Assembly: GCF_001761485.1 (NCBI RefSeq)
Contig: NC_090771.1
Span: 620,001-684,000, forward strand
Direction of reading: 5' to 3'
Source of the DNA: Yarrowia lipolytica
Taxonomy: Eukaryota; Ascomycota; Dipodascomycetes; Dipodascales
DNA: 64,000 nucleotides
Shown here piece after piece: positions 1-8,810 of the stretch (the stretch's first letter is position 1; every line of letters begins with the position of its first letter). The notes beneath the pieces are model-generated. The model ran no database searches. It was not told the origin of the DNA and was given only the letters and a program-made list of their open reading frames with translations. The position numbers were made by a program, and so were the translations under genes.

Positions 1-22
1 ATCTCCATCTCCATCTCCATCC
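1..22. repeat. ATCTCC microsatellite at window edge
   Basis: Three and a half copies of the hexamer ATCTCC open the window. The array may extend further left, out of view. Confidence 0.8.
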
Positions 23-594
23 CTCACCCTCATTGTACTGTCTCAGAACTTGTTGGCCATAGAACCATTAGACAATGGCATGTTCAAACAAGAACCATCC
101 CCTGTACATACGCACTGGGGTCTCCGTCGGCTATTATTTCTCGGCTCCATTTCTGGTCACGTGGTGCCGGGGTTGTCTCCTTCGGCGTTAACAGCCTAAC
201 CGCGGACAGACTGGAGCCGAATGACAAAACTTGTCCCTTCATTTGACAGATGACGTTTGAACATTGGCCTGTTCGTTTAGCGTCGCAGATGACATCGCGA
301 TAAGAGGGCTGTCTCGCTGTAGAACCCTCATCTCTCAACTCAACCTGCTGGATCCGTCACTCGCTCGGCACACCGCACCACTTCCGTGCACTTCCGTGCA
401 CCTCCGTCGTGCACAGCGCACTTGATGGTCCTGTGGTACCGTTAGTGGTCGGTTCCGTCGCCTGCACAAACACTCACATCCCTTACATGTCGGCTGTTTG
501 GCAGCTAATTTGCTCATATCTCGGTCCAATGTCGGGCTGAAGAGAGGAGCAAAGGACGGAAAAGAGAGACTGAGTAGACAAACACATCCCCGAT

Positions 595-716
595 GCCAAA
601 CTCGTCGCTACCGCATCGTCTACTGCAATACCGTCTGCCGGCCACATCGGTCTAACTGCAATACCGTCTGCCGCCACATCGTCTACCGCCACACCGTCTG
701 CCGCCACCATGTGGAC
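595..716. repeat. Imperfect CTGCAATACCGTCTGCCG-type repeats
   Basis: The words ACCGTCTGCCG and CCACATCG recur three to four times at irregular spacing. Both strands stay open through the array because its period is close to a multiple of three. The frames crossing it therefore look like low-complexity protein rather than genes. Confidence 0.65.
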
Positions 717-1413
717 TTGTCTGCTCATTTCTTCTGTTTTGCCTTCACACCAGCAGCTCTCATGCCCTTGCCCCGGTTCCGTGTGCCGAACGTTGACCTA
801 TGCGTCACCGTATCCACCAGTACGAGACGTATGCCACCAGAGCATGTTGGGTTTTCTCTTTTCGCTGCCGGCGAGACGCATAACAAGCCCGTATAGCCAG
901 CGAGCTGAGTCCGCGAGCTCGTATCTTCGATATAGACGGCAGGAGGCCATGCCAGTGCCACGTGAGAGTGAGTCGGGTCATGCCTCGAACCAGCATCTCT
1001 GATCAATAGTCGAGTTGAACCGCCAACGGCTTAATCTGAATCACCATATCCCGAGAGACACGGAACAAATCAATACAGCTGCTCCTTACTTGCTCATTAT
1101 CAAAATGTGCCTTAGCAACTTGTACGAGCGCCAATACCGCATCTTGACTTGGAGTTGACCAAGATATACGCACCAGCTTGTCTGTCATTTTTTGACGTCT
1201 AATGTCCTCAGACATCGTCCTAACGCCCTCAAACATCAATCCAAAGTCCAAACGTTCATGTCCTCCACTTCTCCACCCAGTCTCGCAATACCTCCACCTT
1301 CGGACGAGACGGAACCAGCGAGCGTCATGTCTTGCTCGGAAAAGTAAACAACAAATCTCCGACACAAAGACTGCTCGGTTGCTTTTTTGGTCTGAGAGTT
1401 GGCGCATAGAAGG

Positions 1414-1475
1414 GTGCTAAATGGCGCTAAAGAACGCTAAAAGGACGCTAAAGGACGCTAAAAGGACGCTAAAAA
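1414..1475. repeat. Tandem GGACGCTAAA array
   Basis: About six units of 10-11 bp with core RCGCTAAA. The units are more diverged at the left end and nearly identical at the right end, as expected of replication slippage. Confidence 0.8.
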
Positions 1476-1954
1476 CTTGCATATCAGAGTCTGCATCTGA
1501 GGATTGCTTTTTTCTGGCTGTATCCTGACATCTGGCTATATGTACGAATGAGACATGTCTCCTTGTGCAGTTACAGCGCGCTGTTACTCGCCGTATCCGC
1601 TCGTTCACCGTATTCGCTGATGAGATGCATATGATGGAATGAACATTAGGCCGCAACAGGACCCTGTCACGAGGGTCTGGGCTTTCAAGGTACGGCAGGA
1701 TTGGCGGAAGTTGAGCAAGATGCGGTACTGTGTTTGTACAAGTACTTCTATTCCTTGGCAGTGCGATGAGATAGGTGGAACTTCTACAAGTTTTGTACAG
1801 GGAGCGGATAGATCGATGAGCAGAACGTCAAGGTCGAAAAACGTTGATTAAAAAGCTCATCGGGTCTCTCGGCTCAAACCCCATGTCTGGTCAACAGTCT
1901 ATGCTCTGTCGATTTTGATTGTCCAAAAGTCAAGCAAAGAACAAGATGGAAGAA

Positions 1955-2033
1955 CAAACCAGAACAAAACCAGAACAAAACCAGAACAAACCCAGAACAA
2001 AATCAGAACAAAATCCGAAGAACAAAACCAGAG
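1955..2033. repeat. Tandem CCAGAACAAAA array
   Basis: Six to seven units of about 11 bp (CCAGAACAAAA and variants). Plus-strand frames read as Q/N/K/T-rich peptide through it, which is a by-product of the repeat. Confidence 0.75.
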
Positions 2034-3095
2034 ACGAACTGAAACACATCCGCCGGACAAAGACTTCAGTCTCCTACAGTTTCCAACCACGAACTCTGCC
2101 ATCGGACAGTCTCAATGTTCTCATCAAATTCTCCGTCGCAACTCGAGACATTTAGGATTTGCGCTAAATATTTCACCATGAATCCGGACACAACAAAAGT
2201 GGTACATTGAAAGATATTGAAAAGAGACCGATATTAGATGAATATCAGAGCAAGAAATATTGACCCGACCTCAAAATCTACCCAGAACTACCACTAGGAA
2301 CTCCATTTCACCGACCAAACATCAGTCTTAAGCGAAACCTAGATCTGGATAGAGCCTGAAAGTCATCACGATTATTGGCAGACTAGAACGGGGTAAAACT
2401 CAAGAAAGTGGGTGTTGAACTGGAGAAAACCAATCAAGGACGTCTCATGCATAAATTGGTCTTTTTTTTTGGTTTTTCTTCACGACATCTACAGCCCACC
2501 CAAACATTGGATCCACTCTGCAGCGCATCGTCATCCTGCACTGTTTCAGCTGGCTGGTTCTACTGCGTAGAGTGTCTCGGAGATGTCTCGGAGAGGCGAT
2601 GAGAATGGAGGAAGAGCATGTCTTGTGTATTTCCTCGATAGTGGCTCCAAATTGGATCAGAAGATGGCAAATGGCAAATTCGACCCATAACTGGGTGGTT
2701 TTTATGTCCTTCTACAGGTACAGTACAGTATGTACAGTATGTACTTGTCTCGTTCTCATGTTCTGAACTGCTAATATTAGATGAGATTCCATTTGAGTCA
2801 ACTTTTCCAAAGCGAAGCACGCTCAAGCAAGTTCCTGGGTTATCTCGTCGCTGCTGATCCCTCTAATTCAGCTCACCACTTCTTCATGCCCAACTCCGAT
2901 CTGATACCACCAGCATGGTGGTGGCAAAAGTGATATAGAAACAGTTGAGCATACACCCATAAATACATACAGTAACTCCCTCATGCTCGTAAGTTGGCTC
3001 AATCATATGATTTATTGAATAAATAAGTCAGTGTCGAATGTTCATGTTCGTCTTAAAAAGATGTTATCCACTAGTGACACCCTTTCAATCACTCG

Positions 3096-4571
3096 TTACC
3101 AAGTGGAGGCCAGACCCTGGTCAACCTTCTCCACCTCCTGATAATGCGCAGTCACCAGCTTGTCTTCATCATGGGGTCCCCACACCTTTGTGGCCCAGTC
3201 CACCACCTCTTCACTGACGGCCTCTGAGGGGATGGAGTTGTACATTTTTTCTGTCTCATCCTTCCATTCACGTGCAGCAACTCCCTCGGGAGCTCCCACT
3301 TGCCCTCCTCCATTGATACATCCTCCAGGGCAAGCCATGACCTCAATGTACGAGTAAGTGGAAGGGTTGAGGGCAGCAGAAACGGTCTTTGTGCTCTTTC
3401 TGGCCGAAACAACCTTGCCCTTACCCCGGCTGGGCTTTAGCTTCCGAACCAGGTTCTGGATGTTTCTGAAGCCGTAGACCTGAGCGGCAGAAGCCACCGT
3501 TTCTCCAGTCTCCGTGTCAATGACAGAGTACTCCATAACGTCCTGGTTTTTGCCCATGGACGCGTCCACACGGGTTCGAGTTTCCAGGGGGTCATGCCGC
3601 AGCCTCAACGCCGTCAGAACATGATGCAAATATCCCCCTGAAGACGACCCAACGTGGTTCGCCCAGTCTCGCTCAGCAGGCCAGGTTTCGGGCACTGAAG
3701 TGTAGAGACGGCTTTTGTCAATCTCGGGAAGACCACCGAAACTCATGTCTTTCTCTGTCAGCAGTTGGACCACTTCCTTGGTGGTGATGACACAGTCCAC
3801 GTCTCTGATTTTTTCCTCCTGGCCGGCCTCTTCGACAGAAAACTCGTCGCGCGACGCCTCCAACTTCTTGTCGAAACACGGCATGACACTCACGTGATAC
3901 ACCTGGCTGGGCTTGACTCTTCTCGTGTCACAAATGACCTTTTTGAGTAGAGATCCACAAATCTGCTGAGGAGATTTGACACTCGAGAGGTAGGGAATGA
4001 CGTGGGGATGGGTTTTTTCGACGTAGCAGACCCATCCGGGACACGATGCAGCCATGACGGGTTTCTGTGTCGACTTCTCCACCTCCTGGGCGCTGTGGAT
4101 CAACGAAATCTCCCGTCCCACGCCCATGCCCACCACGTAATCAAACCCCAGAGTGTCCAACAGTAGAGAGTGCAGTTTGGCATCGGCCACCTCCACAGAC
4201 ACCCCAAAGGCCGCCGCAAAACTTGCTCGGGCCTGGTGGCTCACCGAGCACACAAAAATGCGTTTTTCGCCACTGGGTAGCTCTGCCTCCTTCTTGAGCT
4301 CATCGAGTAGCTGGGTATGGCTCTGAAGAGCCACCAAAACACTCTCTGCCGACGTGATGCAGCCCGAGCATGCCAGGCAGTCGCTTAGAGACAGCTGCGC
4401 CGGCTCCAGCTCTTTTTGTGTCCCATCGATGCCCACCTCCAGGGCCTGTCCTTGGGCTCCGATTTCGATCTCAGCGTTTTCAGTTGTCTTGTCCACCTTG
4501 ATCGGCTTGATACACACCGCTCCGGGCGAGATGAAGTCGTTTAGGTCGTCTGCTGACAATATCGAAGACAT
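3096..4571 (-). CDS. NAR1: Cytosolic Fe-S cluster assembly factor Nar1
   Basis: A 491-aa iron-only-hydrogenase-like protein of the CIA machinery, which links the early Cfd1-Nbp35 scaffold to the Cia1-Cia2-Met18 targeting complex in the cytosol. Cys20 and the C-x2-C-x2-C set at residues 65, 68 and 71 match the N-terminal 4Fe-4S site. Cys177 (SCPGW), Cys232 (PCFDKK), Cys414 and Cys418 (ACPGGC) match the H-cluster-like site. The protein ends in tryptophan, as CIA clients and adaptors recognised by the targeting complex often do. The frame stays open 26 codons upstream of ATG 4571, but the only upstream start there is GTG, so 4571 is chosen; it also puts the first cysteine at position 20 as in yeast Nar1. 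No intron is evident. It stands alone between two gene-poor stretches. Confidence 0.96.
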   Translation of the reverse strand: MSSILSADDLNDFISPGAVCIKPIKVDKTTENAEIEIGAQGQALEVGIDGTQKELEPAQLSLSDCLACSGCITSAESVLVALQSHTQLLDELKKEAELPSGEKRIFVCSVSHQARASFAAAFGVSVEVADAKLHSLLLDTLGFDYVVGMGVGREISLIHSAQEVEKSTQKPVMAASCPGWVCYVEKTHPHVIPYLSSVKSPQQICGSLLKKVICDTRRVKPSQVYHVSVMPCFDKKLEASRDEFSVEEAGQEEKIRDVDCVITTKEVVQLLTEKDMSFGGLPEIDKSRLYTSVPETWPAERDWANHVGSSSGGYLHHVLTALRLRHDPLETRTRVDASMGKNQDVMEYSVIDTETGETVASAAQVYGFRNIQNLVRKLKPSRGKGKVVSARKSTKTVSAALNPSTYSYIEVMACPGGCINGGGQVGAPEGVAAREWKDETEKMYNSIPSEAVSEEVVDWATKVWGPHDEDKLVTAHYQEVEKVDQGLASTW

Positions 4572-5439
4572 GACGGGCGTGTGTGTACGAGTAGGCGGTT
4601 GTGTAAGTGGAGAAAGATGTAGGAGTTCGGATCCTTCTTTTTCCTGCACCCCGGTTATCTAGGTTTGATGTTAGTAATAAGAAATGTGTCACGGGCGTAT
4701 GGCCGATATCGCACCAGTTGCTGGAGTGGCAAAAAATGCTCCGATTTGATTGGCTCAAATTTATTTGTAGTTGGGAAGAGCAGAGCTATGGATCAGCCCA
4801 AAAAAGTACCCCTCCATACATACAAATATTCCCTGTTGAAGACATCCGAAGCGCGCTGACTCACAACCTAATCTGAAAAAAGATGAATAAATATGGAGAG
4901 AGAAATATGGAGAAAGAAATATGGAGAAAGAAGTAGCAACGTTGGCAGGAAAGAGAACCAGCTGCTTAGAGAGGAGAGAAAGGGAACTAGCTGACTTGAG
5001 ATGTTCAGCGAAGCGTCGATGAATGCGGCAGTTACAGTCATTAACAAAAGAGTCCAATATGGAGGAGTTCGAGACGTGATGTAGATACCATGACGGCCAT
5101 ATTTAGACGAACGAGCTCTGCCATCTGTGAAGACCATGTGTATCTCCGTGAGTTGTCTACGAGAAGAGATTGGAAAAGAGATTGTGTTCGAGTACTAGTG
5201 ATGATAAAGGGGTACAATACAGTAGTGATAGATATATGAACACAAGTACGCACGGTACCACACCGATAGTTGCAACATTCGTCAGCATCTCAATATGTAG
5301 AAGGCAAAAACAACAGTACAGTAGGTGGTGATGCTGCAAGTTCTGTATGGTTATTTTGGGATCTTTGGGTATCAAAATGATTTTCTCGGTGCGACATTTT
5401 CTATGGTGTAATTATTATTTCATTATTTCTACTTTTTAC

Positions 5440-5486
5440 CGCATTTTCCGCAACATATCGCTATATCGCATTTTCCGCAATATATC
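5440..5486. repeat. 27-bp duplication with CGCATTTTCCGC core
   Basis: Two units start at 5440 and 5467, each opening with CGCATTTTCCGCAA and followed by an ATATC segment. The same CCGCATTTTCCGC word appears near 54231, within the RPB10 intron. Confidence 0.75.
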
Positions 5487-5680
5487 AATTTTCATGCAGA
5501 ACTTTAGCTCGATTAAAGGCGGCTTTTTCGGGAGTTTTTTTGTCTCGATGGGTTTTTAATTTATGACGTGCGGCGGAACGGTTTTTTTTGATGTTGGGAA
5601 ACTTTCAAAAAAATTGTTACAAAAAAAAGCGTCAGCTATGGCACAACTTTCAGTCATAAAATATCTTTGTAGACGCTGAA

Positions 5681-5729
5681 AACAACAAAAAAAAAAACAA
5701 CAACAAAAAACCAACCAACCAACCAACCC
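5681..5729. repeat. AAC/poly-A and CCAA microsatellite
   Basis: A-rich AAC units run directly into five CCAA units. Confidence 0.85.
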
Positions 5730-5925
5730 ATGGCACCACTTTAGGAGGCAGAAAACATCTTGTAGACGTTGGTGCCGATCTTCTCAATCGCAAAGTAGAC
5801 GTCATCCTGGCGTATGTACTGTATGTACTGTACATACTGTACTTGGCCCGTTGAAGAACGCCTTCCACTGTATGTTGAAAACATCTGGTGGTTGACCTGG
5901 AATGCGACTGGCTCCCGATGCTGGT

Positions 5926-6604
5926 TCACCCTGTTCTCATGGCCCGTAGCCTGTCCATGCAAGCATCCATCTGGTGATGCCCCTTGGTGAGCTCCCGAGT
6001 CGATCCATCGTTGATCCGTCTGGAATGTCTCCATACACGGCCTTGAATGGTGGGTATCCGGTGGACGAGAGATTTGCTGAGTTCATCGCGAGCTCGATGA
6101 CAGGTACAGTTGGCCGAGATCCCAGTTCTGTCTGTGACAAAGTGCTGCTTCATCTTTGGATCAGCTAGGTGTTCGCTCTTTCTGACTGTCTGGGGTGGTT
6201 GACCGTGAAGAGCTCGAGCTCCGTGTCCAGGCGTGCCTGCAACGTCTGCCATAGCTTCGCCGGGAATTGCTTGTCTCTGTCCGACACGCCCAGAACGAGC
6301 TACCTCGTGATACCGCATGATTCCGTCGAGGTACATGTCCGCCAGATCTTCCAGACATGCAGACTGCCAAACTGGAGGAGTCGCACCTTTCGCGGACAGA
6401 GACCAGACCAGATACAGCCTGTTGAAAGACATTGAGGATCAGGACACACCAGGCTACAATAAAGAGCTGACCACCGCAATGGTAGGATGCCTTGCAAACA
6501 TAGATGATACTGCGCGCGCCGACGATATGCTGATGGGCAGGTACAGTGAGTATAGGTAGTTCTGATGCAGACTCGCAGAACGGACGGTGATGGAGATGAT
6601 GCAT
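5926..6604 (-). mobile_element. Broken Ty3/gypsy LTR-retrotransposon fossil (integrase part)
   Basis: Minus-strand frames here carry short peptides typical of the Ty3/gypsy integrase core and its downstream part, for example a STGYPPF-like stretch followed by VYG. They are spread over more than one frame, so the copy is broken, with several breaks. Gag, protease, reverse transcriptase and LTRs were not seen nearby. It is therefore an isolated, internally truncated and apparently old remnant. Confidence 0.6.
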
Positions 6605-7139
6605 GCAGTTGTTTTTCTGAAGATGGTTCGTGAAATGGGTTTCTTTTCACTTCTCCTTGCTTCGTAATGGCTGTCGAGACCAATGATGTTTCAGTGGTTA
6701 ATTTTTGTTGGGAGACTAACTAATTACTGAGTATTATATATAATATAGTTACTCGTGTGAGTTTTTCTATTGAAGATTATAAGTATTATTGATTAGAGAT
6801 AGTTAATGTAGCGACTTACAACTCACTTCTAGGCAAACCACGTTCGATAGCAGCACACCAGAAGGGTGTGTGCTTGGTCATTCACCAGAAAGAGATTCTA
6901 GATCAGTAGATAAAACTATCTACAGGATGGACATCTCGTCTACGACCATTCTGGCGTTCTACAGTCGTCTCAGAACAGACCAGGGGAGATCTCAAACCGG
7001 ATCAGGGGAGATTAGAGCTCGATTCTGGGTGAGGTGTGAATGATGAGGGAAACGGCAAGTCTTATAGATTATTGGGGACTCGACAGAAAGATATGTTGCG
7101 CAGAACTACCCCTTGCTAATCGCTTACTCGTGATCCACT

Positions 7140-8690
7140 AATTGGACGACAAACATGGCCCAGCTCAACCCCAAGCTGTTCAGCTCGTTCAGCTCTTTCC
7201 CTCTTTCCAGTCGGCGATGGCCCTGGAGCAGTTGTCATTCATCAACGTCACGTCTCCAGCCAGAAAGTACCTCATTGACGCGTCCAGTCCACTCGGCCGT
7301 GGCGGCTGGCTGCCCCCCCAAAACAGAGAGCTTCTTCAATACGGCGACTTCGTCAAACATCAATGAGTCTACCCTACAAACGTGAATCTCGACCCTTATC
7401 TCTACCAAAAGATGAACCCCATGTTCCCCAAAGAAATCCTCTACACAGCGACATACCAGGCATGCAAGGCACAAAATCGCGACATGGAGATATGAAACTC
7501 GATCTCAAAACTTACATTCTACATACGGCGGGCTTGACGACTTTGACAACCATTACCGGAAGTTTGAATCTCCTACAATGGCTTCTTGTTCTACATTCAC
7601 GAGGGCCGTTTTGTTAGACTGTGGGTTGATCTGGAGTACAGTACCGTACCAGAAAGAACTGAAGATAAAGGAGGATTCTAGTTGACATTGGCCACGATAC
7701 ATCACCTCAAAAGACAAAAGCTCGATCTCTGACTTGTTTAAAAGTCCTGCTCTGACAGGTATAAACATCCTATTACCAATACTTGGTACCTTCGCACCTC
7801 AACAGGATCTCTGCTATCCACGGCATCATCCAAGGAGACAAGAACTACAAGTAGTGCATAGACCGGTTTGTTACTATGCCAAATAGGTACGTGGTTGAAT
7901 ACCTCCTAACTGGCATACCCTACTTGCTCAAGAGTCCCAAAACGGGCTACCAACTGGGTTGAGGTAGGTCAGAGTCTTTCCGGCGTCCACAAACCAGAGA
8001 GACGAGTTGGAAAAGGGAGCGCCGTTGACGTTTCCGCCGACCCGAAACACAGATTGGTCGGAATCAACTTGTCCGAAAATCTCGTTGAGGTTTCCCTTGT
8101 ACCGGCCAGTGTTGACGCCTCTAAAAGTGATCTACTGGTGAGAGAACCGTTGGCAGGAACAAGGGATAGAGCGTCGGAGCTGTCTGGACAAACCCGACAG
8201 TAGCCAGCTCAGAGGAGTAGTTTCGGACTACCAGCAAAAGAAGACTGTTGGTTTCTACTCCTTTTTTCCTCGGAGAGACTTGCGTACGTATCTCGAGGCT
8301 CTCCAAGTTTTCCCCGGGATCACAATATCATTCACATCTCCAAGTTTGAGCTTTACGAACCCCCATGAGGAAGAGAAGGACCACTTCCTCCACCTCCAAC
8401 GAGTATACAACGCAGACAATACGCTTGGAGATAAGGCATCAGACTTCACCAACATTGATAGCGACATTGAACTGGAGCTCACCAGACAAGGAGACACACG
8501 ACGAGGACTGCGATTGCGGACACAAGCCTAGAAGATGGGAGGAGGAGCACGACATCACCACCAGCGACTACGACGACGTTTACGACCGGGGAAAGAGCCC
8601 CGCCGAACTCAAGATCAAGTACCCGCTACGAAAAGTCGGACTATCACCAAGGGTATCAATACCAAGCATGGAAAGATGTATTTGAGTTGA
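7140..8690 (+). pseudogene. Degraded coding remnants, family unknown
   Basis: Short plus-strand stretches with protein-like composition follow one another in changing frames. One at about 7142-7366 is rich in Leu, Gln and Pro. Others lie at about 7400-7640. Those at 8280-8531 and 8365-8685 are acidic and include a DYDDVYDRG-like segment. No stretch is long enough for an intact gene and I cannot name the family. They may come from one gene or several. The call rests only on the look of the peptides and could be wrong. Confidence 0.3.
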
Positions 8691-8810
8691 TAGACAGATG
8701 GACTACAAACCTCATAGCTCTACAAAAAGACTGTTCATAACATCATTATTAAATGCAAATTACTGATAGTGCTCCTTGGTCCCGACAAAATGACAACACA
8801 GCCCATATTC

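Larger units (their letters stand above)
1..3095. other. Intergenic region without a recognisable gene
   Basis: No reading frame here resembles a known protein. The longest frame with an ATG is on the minus strand at 1003-1407 (134 codons). Its C-terminal half looks protein-like but matches no family I recognise. The stretch holds several short tandem arrays, listed separately, and TACAGTAC-type words near 2715-2745. Confidence 0.5.
4572..5925. other. Intergenic, repeat-rich
   Basis: Upstream side of NAR1. No gene is recognised. It contains a 27-bp direct duplication at 5440-5486, a homopolymer/CCAA microsatellite at 5681-5729 and a near-perfect palindrome of TACTGTA words at 5821-5837. Confidence 0.5.

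Noticed and set aside
425-480. Minus-strand GTGAGT with CTAACGGTACCACAG
   Set aside because: A 50-nt candidate intron, but neither flank encodes a recognisable protein and the upstream frame is repeat-derived and already stopped.
1003-1407. Minus-strand frame of 134 codons
   Set aside because: Has an ATG and a moderately protein-like second half, but no recognisable family, no neighbour support and no clear promoter. Left as unassigned.
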